In this document: positions 10,792-21,400 of the stretch, one piece after another | How positions within the stretch are numbered: position 1 is the stretch's first letter | Layout of the letters: the number at the start of each line of letters is the position of its first letter | From: Oscheius sp. JU75 | Taxonomy: Eukaryota; Nematoda; Chromadorea; Rhabditida; Rhabditidae | Assembly (NCBI GenBank): GCA_037178855.1 | Contig: JASJZC010000006.1 | Coordinates: forward strand, 1,860,001-1,924,000 | Direction: 5' to 3' | DNA: 64,000 bases | Position numbers and translations under genes: made by a program | Notes under the pieces: model-generated | Databases searched by the model: none | What the model was told of the DNA's origin: nothing | The model's input: the letters and a program-made list of their open reading frames with translations, nothing else

Positions 10792-11982
10792 CGAGCCGAG
10801 ATCTACTGGTTCAGGAAGTGGAAGAGCGTGGAGCTGCCAAGGAGATACTCGTGCTGGGTGTCGGTTGTAAAAGACCTGAATGATAAGCAGGTAATTTCCA
10901 CTAACTGATAGCATCGATCACTGAGATGACTGCTGCTCTGGGAAGGGTAGACATGCAGAGATAAACGGAAACGATGTCTCTATCTCTGTCACTACAATAC
11001 CAGTGCCGTTTTTCCTTTCTCTTTCTACTGCAGAGACACTGGCAATCGCTGAAGGCTGCGTTTTTGTTGGCTTGATCTACTAGGTGCGAGAGGAACTCCA
11101 CGAAAATGTATCGTCGCCAATATCCAGAGGTAGGCTTGTGTATTCATCTCTCTGCGCTAAATCGCAATAGTGTTCGTCCATCCCTGTGCGTACACGAATG
11201 AGTCAGGACAAGTTAGGAGTTGTAGATTTAGAGTTGCTCGCAAGACTTTAGATCTTTTTCAAAAATTGGAAGCGGCGACTCCTACTTTAATATAAAACAT
11301 GCGGCAAAACTTTAATTTATCTTGTTTCAGGGTTATCCGGCAATTTTGACATTTCTGATCATGAACACGAGAACGTAGATCTTTGGAAGTAAATTAATTA
11401 GAAAAGTAGAAGTTTTTTTTTGCCATTTGAATAGGCTTTAGCCAAAAAAAGCGCTGCCTGGCGAGGAATCGAGTTACATTTATTTTATCATATCAAACTT
11501 GACCAGCACCGCTCAGGATAAAAAAAATATCAGAGAATTTCGTCACAGATCACAGATTTTGTAACGAGTGTTCTCTACGAGAAGGAGTCAAAGTCTGTTT
11601 CAAGAAATTGTTGAAAAAAGTTGTTTAGGACCGAATGTTTTCACATACAACTGCAGCCCAGGGCGGGATCCATCGTGAACGGATTTACAAAGACAATAGA
11701 AGGTTGACAGGCATCCAGCTTCTCTGGAGCCAGTATTTATTCTAATGATCATGATCAACTTACATGGTCAAAGGCATTGAGTCTTGCATTATAGGAATGT
11801 ACGGCCTACAGGAGCTAACCAATTCAAAAGTGAGCAGTTTTTACTTGATTAACATCTTTATGTGTCTTTAGCCAGAGCCCGTCCCGGAAGAAGTCAAAAA
11901 ACTTGGTATGATACCAGCTACTTGTGTTTCCGTCGCTACAGTTGCAGTAAAAACGGCCTACACCAACTACCGTAGTGATTAA
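10792..11982 (+). CDS. Tentative short exons, possible small gene
   Basis: Three coding-like pieces are visible. About 10792-10890 reads EIYWFRKWKSVELPRRYSC and ends in CAG|GTAATT. At 11106-11129, an ATG opens MYRRQYPE and ends in GAG|GTAGGC. At 11872-11982, after a TTTAG acceptor, PEPVPEEVKKLGMIPATC runs to a TAA. The last two join in phase 0 to a 44-residue frame. The first exon could not be joined in phase to the others. No family is recognised; this may be a fragment or coincidence. Confidence 0.2.
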
Positions 11983-12429
11983 ATACTTCTATCCGTCTAC
12001 CTAAAATGTAGAAACTGCTAGTTTTTTTTCTAAATTTTCAAAGCTCGAAAAATTTGTGTTGTGGACTGTTCAGTGAATCTTTTTTGTCATGCTGTCTTTT
12101 TATATGCTGCATCTAAAATCGCACAATATATTTTCATCCGAATTAAAGCATTTAAATTGAAGAAAGTTAAACAACGCAAATGTCTTTTGAAAAAAACAAT
12201 CGATGAAAGAAGTCGACGATTTTAAAGAAGTTTTGTGGAGCTGAGTCTGAATAAGCCGGGTACAAAAGTGGACCAACGAAGGCTCATGTCGGCTATAAAT
12301 TGTGGTGCCCGGATTGAACGACTGGTAGCTAACAGGGCACACTGTATTCAACAAGATCACGTACAAAAGATTTTATCAACGCAGAAAGTGACAACAAGCT
12401 GATAGAGACAGGCGAAATTTGTAAAAAGA

Positions 12430-12720
12430 TATCGGACCTTCTATCTGGATGACTACTTCTGGTTGACGAAATTCTCAATAATGTATCCAGTCCTTGGCTA
12501 TCCAACAACATACCGTTACGTCGGATTGTATTCGCTAGTGAGCACACTCGTTTTTTCCGTAAGGGTGTGATATTGAGATAAATGTTTTAGTCTTTTTGAA
12601 CTGGTGGTAGTTTCATTGATAATTAGCTCTGTACTCGGTAAGTTAGTCTAAAATCTTGTTTTAGAGACGTCTTTTAGAATCTATATCGTCCTACAAACTA
12701 GTCCTAGCTAACTTGAGCAG
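12430..12720 (+). pseudogene. Possible fragment of a membrane-protein gene
   Basis: One frame reads YLDDYFWLTKFSIMYPVLGY, continues PTTYRYVG, and after a possible short intron gives a hydrophobic segment LFELVVVSLIISSVL and then another putative 27-nt intron. The first junction needs a poor donor (TT|GTATTC). It looks like a decayed or partial membrane-protein gene; no family is recognised. Confidence 0.2.
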
Positions 12721-12877
12721 CTGATACAGCACATTTAGGTTTGTAACCGCAACATTTTCCATGCTTACCAGCTACAAATTAAGGTTCGGATGTTCAACGT
12801 GGTATTCAACGAAATATTGATGCCTGCCTAGCTACGTTCGATTCTATAATTCATTCTATTGTGCTATCTATTTTAAA

Positions 12878-13970
12878 TTGTCCTCGCGTCTCTGTCTGTC
12901 TGTCTGAAGCCAATATTGCCAATTAGTGTGCACTATTTTGTGCGCACACTAATTGTTGGCAAGTCAAGTCAGTTTGGGGATAGCTTTTTTGAAAGAATGT
13001 TGTTTCTGTCAGGGTAGCTCAACTGGCGGGAAACATGCGGGAAGTTAGAGGGAAGGGGACCAAGACAGGCTGACAGAAAAAAATAGAAACCAGGTAAAGA
13101 TCAAAGGAATCAGATTATGACTGTCATTGAGCGATAGCATTACTTGGATAGGGAGTTGGGGTGTGTCGAGAGATAGAAAACGGGTTCAGTCTGAAGCATG
13201 GTAGCTCGACTGGCGCGGAAAATGCGAACAGGGCGAAGTGAAAGAGAAGGACCAGTACAGGCTGACAGAAGGGAATAGAAACCGGGCAAAATTCAAAGGT
13301 ATCAGAGTATATAACTGTCATTGAGCTCCCCAGGGACGATAGCAATACTTGGACAGGGAGTTGGGCCGAGAAATCGGAAAAATGGGTTCAAAGAGTGAAA
13401 GGGAAGTGGGTTTGAGGGATAGAAAGTGGAGTCAAAGAGTGGGAAGTGAGTTTCACTGATTAGAAATGGCCATTAGCAATCGTTTTTGCTGGGGAAAGGA
13501 CAAGGTACATATGCCTCAAGGTGCGCAACAAGTTAGGCTACCGCCCCGAAGGGGCGGCGGCCTAATTTGTCTTTAAATTGTCCTCGCGTCTCTGTCTGTG
13601 TGTGTGTCTGTCTGAAGCCAATATTGCCAATTAGTGTGCACTATATTGTGCGCACACTAATTGTTTGCAAGTCAAGCCAAATCGAGTCAGTTTGGGAGAT
13701 TGCTTCGTTGGAAGGATGTTGCTCCTGTCACGATACCTCAATTGGAGGAAAGGGTCACGACAGTTGGACAGAAGGAAGTAGAAATCGAGCAGTTTTGGAA
13801 GAATCAGATTATCACTGAGCCCCGAAGGGGCGTAGCCTAACTTGTCTAGTTTAAAATGTCCTCGCGTCTCTGTCTGTCTGTCTGAAGCCAATATTGCCAA
13901 TTAGTGTGCACTATTTTGTGTGCACACTAATTGTTGGCAAGTCAAGCCGAATCGAGTCAGTTCGGGAAGT
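12878..13970 (+). repeat. Tandem Helitron-like hairpin elements (three units)
   Basis: Three head-to-tail units begin near 12878, 13576 and 13857 with TCCTCGCGTCTCTGTCTG, then GAAGCCAATATTGCCAATTA and an 18-bp subterminal inverted repeat around GTGTGCAC. Units 1 and 2 end with the hairpin GCCCCGAAGGGGC, a 10-13 base spacer and ACTTGTCTAG or a variant. Unit 1 is longer because it contains a roughly 180-bp tandem duplication (about 13010-13185 and 13195-13370). A 3' GC hairpin about ten bases before CTAG is what Helitron 3' ends look like. No protein is encoded. Confidence 0.55.
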
Positions 13971-15321
13971 AGGAGGACTTGGGAGGACGTTGCTTCTGTC
14001 ACGCGAGCCAAAAAAGAAACTGAAGTTAAGCGCTCGGGCAAACTTTATCATTAAAAAATGGGCTTCTAGCTTTACGTTCACAGAAAATGGCAACGCGCGC
14101 CGCAAAAACACTTTTTTGACCCACCTATATCACAGCCTTCCAGGAGATAGGGGAAAACATGTTAGAAGTTGGGTCAACAAGGGTCTGACAACCTCTGACA
14201 AGTTCCAGCCCGATCTGTTCACAAATCTACGAGAAATGTGTTTCGTCATTTCCATTAAGGGCCCTCGCAATAATTGTTTTTCATTTATTTATTTACGAAT
14301 CATATTGTTGCAATATGTCGCAGCACACTTTTTCTAAAGGTGTGGAGATCTTCAACCGCGACTCACATTCAATTTTCGCCACATCTAGTTGTAAAGTCGT
14401 CCTTCCTCCTGGCTCTAGGTCTCCCAGCTGCCCTGTATCGGCAGACTCTTCGGACTGTTTTTGGACATGCACAGAAGGTCTTCTAGGTATTCCGCAACAT
14501 TTCAGTACTGAGCAATTCGCGAGGCACTTGTGGGCTCTTCTATCTTTGAGCTGCCCATTAGCCGGGCCCCGGATCTAAAAATACAAAGTTTGATAGAGCT
14601 GGAAATAGTCTCAATGTCTTCCAATGATTCATACTGGCACTGATTCGTTCCGTAAGAAAAAAAACTTCAGTATTGGAACTTCGGTAACTTAGTAATGGCG
14701 GAAAGGAATAAATTCTAAAGTGGACGGGTAGTGACACAAAGTAGAAAAGGAACTTGCCCCCGGTAGAAGTAGAGGAGATAGCCATCCAGATGAGCAGCAA
14801 GCGAGCGACGTGCAAAGGAGACAGCCATCTAGAGGGAGCAACAGCGAATAAAGGATAACTCGCTCGTTTTTTTTCTCGATAACTTTCTATAAAGGCTTTG
14901 ATTGGTGGCAAGTATAAAAAGTCGCCTTTAGGGTAGCTTCTGGAATCCAAGGTAGAGACAGAAGAATAAAGAGACAGAGACAGGGTAAGACCATCTACGC
15001 AAGTGTACAGAGTACATGGAAGGCCGAAAAGTATGAAACCTCCAGAAAATTGTTAATGTTTCAAATATTTGGTAAGTACAGGTCGTTTTCCGAGAGCTTG
15101 CTGAAAATTCCAATCTTTAGATGTTCAAATTTCCTTGTGTTCTGTCTGGGAGGTTTTTTCTTTCTTTTTTTTTGCCAAAAATCTGTCTCCGGTTCACCCT
15201 CTCCTCGCCTAGAAGTAATCATGCCCCATTGAGAGCCTTTTGTTGTACCGCGAAGGCTAAAATTTCGAACTTTCCTCAGATTTCTAGCGACTAGCTCTAA
15301 TCGACCCACTTTCCAGCAAAA
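13971..15321. other. Intergenic, no supported gene
   Basis: Open frames up to 130 codons exist (for example 14558-14950 minus) but show no motif and overlap in several frames. The piece 14315-14580 looks mildly protein-like on the plus strand, without splice or homology support. Upstream sequences of DSCC1 end here. Confidence 0.35.
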
Positions 15322-17318
15322 ATGGACAGTTTTGTCCGTCGAGAAGGCTCAGGAAGCAGTCACAAAAAGCCAGCTCAACAGAATTTCCTTCAGAAGGCTC
15401 AGGAGGCTGTAAGTTGCCATTCTCTTCCTTTTTGGCTTGAAAAAGCTTTGACTTGAAAATAACTCAATTTTTAGGCAGTAGAGCGAAGAAAGGAGGTCCG
15501 ACTGGCCGAGAAACAGCCCAAGTATCGCGACAGCCTCGAAAATACCGTCCAGCTTTTTAAAAATGTTAAACAGCTCGATTTTATCAAGGTTTGTAGCTAT
15601 TTTTCACCAGAAAATCGCAAAATTCATCCAGGACGACATCCAGCAGCTGGTATTCTCCGAGCAGCTGCCCAAGAAATCCTACAGAATCATGGAGGTCTCA
15701 AAATCAATGCTCCAGGACTTCAAGAACGGCCAAAAGTGGGTATTTTTCAGCCGCTTTCTGTCAAAAAGAGGACTTTAGACTGACTTTTCGAGGCGGACAG
15801 GAAGATTACTGCGTGGTGTGCACAGAAGACAAGACCTTCGACGTAAAGGAGGTCGACATGTCCAATTCGCTCTTCGTCGTGCCAACACTCACCGACGGCC
15901 AAGGGATGACAATAGACGGGGAGAAGCAGATCCATGAGCGAGAGGTGGGTCTTTCTAACGCTTTTTTGGCTCGAACCTATAAAAATCGGCAGGGAATAAT
16001 CTAAATGGTCCCCTAATTGTAACTCTGCCGATCAATTTTGGTCTGTTTGTCGACCGAAATCCACAGAGAACGGCTTAAAAACAGCTTCCAGATTGTCATG
16101 ATGACCCACAACTACTTTGAGCTGAAAGAAATCGACTGTGTCAGTGTCTACAAGCTCAGAGAACTGCTTCACGAGACGGAATTAGTCTGGAAGTGGGAGA
16201 AAGGCGATTGTGGGGGCAAAAAGTAGGTTCTTGGTTGTTTTGTGGGTAAGAGTCGAGAGATGAAATAGTATTTCCAAAGGAATAGCATCTCCGAGCATTT
16301 CTCAGCATTTCCAACCCGTTCTCTTTCAGATATACCTGGCCCGAGCTACTGGACATCATCCGTATGAGCGAGAAGCAGCTCAAAGACCACCTAGAGGCCA
16401 TGCCGGTCATAGAACATGAAGGTATCCTTTTTGCATATTGACTCCCCACCAAAACGATTCTTGGCCATCTCCGCTGGCTCAGCTACGATTTCCGCGACAC
16501 TTTCATTGAAAAAATTATCGACGCGGCCGATGACAAGGAAGCTGACGGGATTGGCATTGAAAAGGTACGCTTTGAGCCAATCTTTAATTAAAAATGAAGA
16601 ATTCAGGTCACATTTGAGGCCCTGCGTCGTCATTTACCCGCCCAGGCCACGGAATCTGCGATTCGATGGTTCCTGAGAACGTTCTGTGAGCTCGTACAGG
16701 CTGAAAATCTTGGTATGTTCCATATTTGCCCCTCCCCCAAAAAAATGGTGAACAGTTTACAAAATGCTGCCCCGGCCTCTGGTGAGGAGTAGAGCCAGCT
16801 ATATCCTTCGAAATGTCAGTGGACTGGAGACGGAGACGTTCGAACGCCATCTGGACCAAATGCTGCCGGCTGGGATTGAACTCAAGTGGGTTTTCTTGTC
16901 ATTTTTAGTCTGGAAATGGGTTTTGGGAGTACCGAACCAAATTCTGAGATTGTCTACAAAAAGTAGTGTTTCAGGTACACCTACCTGGAGGGGATCAGCG
17001 TCGTTACGGAGAACTTCAAGGGCCGGACGATTTCCTATCTGAATGTAGAAGATCTGCCAGAGAATCCGAGGGAACGGTCAGTTTTAGTCAATTTCCCTAT
17101 CGTGGCCCATTTTTTTTTACGAATTTGTATTAAAATTCCGCTTCAGACTACAAATTCTCTTCGAGCGCAAGCCCTCCTGGACGATGGACGAGGTTGCGCC
17201 CTACCTGCAGGACATTTGTGCCTCAGCCAAGGCCATGTCCAGCCTCATGGTCGGCCACTGTCGAGCCAGCAAGAACCAGGAAGGCGAAAAGGTCTTTTGC
17301 TCACTCCGACCGGTCTAG
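15322..17318 (+). CDS. DSCC1: Sister chromatid cohesion protein DCC1 (RFC-Ctf18 clamp-loader subunit)
   Basis: Eleven exons: 15322-15408, 15475-15588, 15632-15735, 15779-15944, 16092-16222, 16330-16421, 16464-16564, 16607-16712, 16756-16885, 16975-17076 and 17147-17318 (434 residues). The protein aligns by eye along its length with animal DSCC1: EDYCVVCTEDKTFDVK and MSNSLFVVP match the N-terminal barrel; TWPELLDIIRMSEKQL, VTFEALRRHL and the C-terminal winged-helix stretch ending PSWTMDEVAPYLQDIC and VFCSLRPV match the rest. DCC1 joins CTF8 and CTF18 to load or unload PCNA and support cohesion. The N-terminus is basic and about 50 residues longer than usual. Introns are mostly 36-57 nt. The junction 16422-16463 is abnormal: a GTATCCTTT donor, and no AG at the position the conserved frame needs. 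An AATAAA follows the stop by 115 bases. Confidence 0.9.
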
Positions 17319-17432
17319 ACTCCCCCAAACCACGTGGTTTGTGTTGTAAATTTGGCAGAACCTTGCCCTTGTCCCCTCTTGATGTACTTTTCATTGATTC
17401 CATGCTGTATTTTTGCTATTTTGATGAGAGAG

Positions 17433-17438
17433 AATAAA
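17433..17438 (+). terminator. AATAAA polyadenylation signal of DSCC1
   Basis: Canonical hexamer 115 bases after the TAG stop, followed by GT/T-rich sequence. Confidence 0.5.
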
Positions 17439-18310
17439 GAATTCGGGAATGGTTTTGGTTTAGAGGTGTTTGCGTCGTTTTTCCGAGGACTATTTGCCGA
17501 TTTTTTGTCCATATTCCTATGTTTTCCAATTAGCATGCCAATTCTCCTGGCTATTCCGACCTATTTACATCAGTTTTCCACGAAATTTTAACACGAAAAG
17601 CTTGAGAATAGAAAAGTTCGAGAATAATTTCAAAAATTCTATAAAGCGCGCACAAAATTCCTTATATCTCCTTTGGAGATTGCTCCGGAACTGATAGGCA
17701 AATTCCATTGTTTTCCTGCCTTAATTTGCTCCACTTTTTGCCTATTTGTGAAAAATGTTGAAAAGAGAATTAAAGCCCCGTGAAAAGTTGTCACAGATGC
17801 AATAAACCCGTATATTCTCGGTGAAACAATTCCTGTATTCGTCATTATCTCTCTACCCTTATTTTCAATAATTTTGTCTCGATTTACAAGGTCACCCTAG
17901 TGAAAAATTTGGAAAAGTTGTTTTTATTTTATATTTTATTCTCTTTCCGTTTTGTTTTCTCCACTACAGAAATCCCAGTCTTTTAAATTACGTTGAAACT
18001 TTGTTATTTTATCGTGTTACTCCTATAATTGATTTCTGCCCTGTTCTTGAGTCCTTTCCCACAAAATTCACCGCTTACTCTTACAAATCGACCAAAAAAT
18101 CTAGGCAAACCAGCTGCTCTGAACCCTGAAAACTCAACCTGTCCTCTTTGCGCACTTTCTGCTCCTGGCGCTTTCCCAGTGTCGCTTATCGCGAAAGTAC
18201 TCTAGAAACCACGATTTTCTCCTCTCCTACTCTTTCTTTCTTGTCTGTGATAACCAAAATTCTCATTTTCCAGTGGAAAACCGTCAAAAGAGCCTCCGTC
18301 GAAGGCCCTT
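17439..18310. other. Intergenic, promoter region of the USP gene
   Basis: AT-rich with no supported exon. The USP16/45 first exon may start earlier than the ATG chosen, since the frame is open back to about 18311. Confidence 0.4.
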
Positions 18311-18436
18311 TTGGTCTCTCAGCCAGCCATAAGCGTGTGGAGTCGACTCATATATATGTGCACGTGTCGTCGTCGGAAGGAGAGCAGCAGCCACCAGGAC
18401 GAGGAAGAGACCGACGACGCGACGACAAGAATTTCC

Positions 18437-21400
18437 ATGAAGATGACCGAAGGAGGGGGACTGAAAGGCGGCGCCAGTTGCCAGCACAGGGCCAAGAAAG
18501 GTCTTTTCAAGCCCAAGGTGAGCTTTTTTTGGTCATTTTTCATTTAGAGGGTCCCTTCCGTACAAAAAGGGAGGGATTAAAATATTTTCAAGACGACTGG
18601 TCAAGATGTTGGTAAAAAACGACTCATTTACTCTACTTTTTAGGAAGCCCGAGCTGCTTTGAAGAAGGCCAAGAAGGTGTGCGAGGAATGCGACCGGATG
18701 GCCGCCAAGAATCAAGCGGTTCCGGAGACGTCTTCGGTATGTTTCCCACTTTTTTGTACTTTTTTATTTTTTAATTTCCCCGCCTAAAACACTTTTACAG
18801 AACGAGATCGTCATGTGCATCACCTGCGGCCGGCTGAGCTGCGAAGCACACGGTCGAAGCCACTGCGAGAACAGATCCGGCACCAGCGAACATCCCTTCA
18901 TCTTCCTCCTGGAGAAAGGAGTCTTACGGTGGGCCTTTCTGTTGTTTTTTTTGGTCATTTCTTGAACAGAGAAGGGGGGGGAAAGGACACTGTTTGCAGT
19001 AGAGACCACTCAGCCTATGAAAGTCATGATCTTCCGAACTTGCGGCAGTCTTATCGAGCTGTATGCACGGGGAATCAAAAGAATTGAGTTTTACGAAGTC
19101 TCGAAGAGAGAGTAGGACACATTTTAATATAAGCGATAGACATAGAGAATGAGATTGAGAGACTAAAGGAACAACGAGAGACAGAAGAGGAAGAGAAACA
19201 GTCCACAGTAGTTTATGAAGTAAGAAGACATAAGCCTAGCAAGAATAGAAGTGGCGTTGACTCCCCAGTCAAAAAACAAACCAAATACAGTCGGATGGAA
19301 GAGCAGGACATTTTTGCAGGACACAAAAAGCTCCTTTGACGCTGAGAGAAATAAGAAAGACAAAGACAGAAACATACACCAACTCTACCAGCGTTGGCTC
19401 CACTCCAGTGAATGAAGGACTTAAGAGAGCGGAACTTTTTGAATGATACCAAAAGCTCCTTTCACCTTATCGTCAAGAATACAGACAGAAGACGAGGCGT
19501 TGACTCCGCTAAGCAACAAGCCAGAGACCGTAGAACGAAAGGGAGCATACCAGTTTGTAGGGCGCCAAAAGCTCCTTTCACCTGACTACGCAAGGGAAGA
19601 GAAAAAAACAGCAACAACTGACAGAGAGTTCACAAGTCTAAAGACACAATCTTACTCTTCAAACCCATTTCTTCAAAAATGATCTTCACAAACTTTTTGA
19701 GATAAAGTAAGAGAAAACTCATTTTTGAAGAAATTGAATAGTCTGAAAAGCCAACAAACCCCTCAACAACTTTCTGTCTGACTCTCCTGCCAACAAAGTT
19801 CTCGTGTTCCCCCGCTGTGCTACCGGGGGCTCTTTCATCACTGAGCAAACAGGTTTTCGCGCGGTGGTAGAGTGAGGAAAAGAGGGAGAGCATTGAGGCT
19901 GATTTTGAGTCTACTACCCCCAGCCGTTCGTCCTCTTTTTGACTACCTATTCGGCCCCCGATTTCCTAGGGTTTTTGCATCCGTACCTTATCGACTTCCG
20001 CTTAGTCTACGGGCCTCTAGTTTATTTTGGAAACTACCGAGAAAATGATGAAAGCTATAAGGAGGTTTAGGCAGAAGGGAGAGTGGAAAGTGTGAGTGCC
20101 ACTTTGGGGGTCTTTCGAGACAGCTTTGTAGGGGAAATGCTCTGGAAAACCATTTGGTCTCTTGTTTTAAAAGAATTACTGCTGTTTTCGACTACATTTT
20201 GTCCGAAAGGCTGTCATTTTTGCAAGATTACCTGTTGCAAAAGGTCTATCTACCTTTGAGTTACGTCTTTTGACCATTTAGGAACAGTTTCCCGCCAAGA
20301 AAATTGGTCACTTTTGTCTTGTAAACTTCTGGAGAAGTTCTATAAACCATATAGCCTCAATTTGTATCATATTTGGGGCAGTTTCCAGTCAAATTTGCTC
20401 TTAAAATCGGTCAAAATGTAAGCGGTTGCAAAAGCTCAAAACCCCCTTAGCCTAGGGTTTTATTTAGATCATTCCTAACTATTTTCCTGGAAAATACCCA
20501 GATTTCAGCTGCCATCCCTGTGACGTGGATCTCGAACCTTTGGAAGACCCGTCGGACCATGTCCGGCAGTTCTACAACGACTACAATTCCTTCAACAAGA
20601 ATCGCGTGAGTTTTTAACTGCTTTTTCATGGTTTCTGGCGCCAAAACACCATTTTTTGAAGTCTAGACACCGAGGGGATTATGCTAATTTCGACATCGAA
20701 AGTGTGACTAAAGTACAGGCATGTTATAATCTTGTTTCCAGGAAAAGGCTGAGGAGAAGAAACGAGAAAAGACCAATGGGACAGTGGCAGCAGAAAATGA
20801 CCCAATTGAGAAGCCACGTGTTGAGGGAAATCCGCAAGAAGTGGGAGTCTCGATGGCCACAGTGAAATTGGAAAAGGAAGAGAAGAAGAACGAGAGAAAG
20901 GTTAGATTTTCTATTATTTTTTTTTTTGCAAAAAATGATTGCGACTTGAAAAAAGCGCTATGGAAAGATCATAGAAAGATTTACTGGTTTCGAAACTCGT
21001 ACTCTTGTTCAGATCTCAATGCCAACAAACATGTAGTAGTCGCACCCAGACTTTTCGGCCGGTTTTTTGATGAAATGGTAGCGAAAAACTTGTCGAAACT
21101 TAGAGAAAATAACACCTGGAGGCTCAGAAGCAGGCATGCACTAGGGCTAGTCGGTCCAGCACTTTCACGCAACCCTTATTTTCGGTCAGAAGGGGTCCCC
21201 CTATTGTTCAAGTTTGGAAATGTCGAGAACCAGACGTCAATTGGAGTTGTTTAATAAACTTTGTTAAAAAAGAATGATTACAGTAACCCGAAATACGTTC
21301 GTGGCAAGACTGCTGGGTGCGCGGGAGTTCAAATTTAGTAATTTTTTGAGATTTTATTTTTCGATGTTTAGGTTTCGTTTACATTATTTCCAGAGTTTGT

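Noticed and set aside
12878-14000. CRISPR-like array
   Set aside because: The repeats are long, diverged, contiguous and in an intron-bearing animal genome; there are no unique spacers of regular size.
13567-14337. Open frames within the hairpin repeat units
   Set aside because: They recur with the repeat, change frame between copies and have no motif.
16391-16676. Continuous plus-strand frame through the DSCC1 exon 6/7 boundary as the true coding frame
   Set aside because: It destroys the match to the DSCC1 family on the downstream side; the conserved frame requires an intron at 16422-16463.
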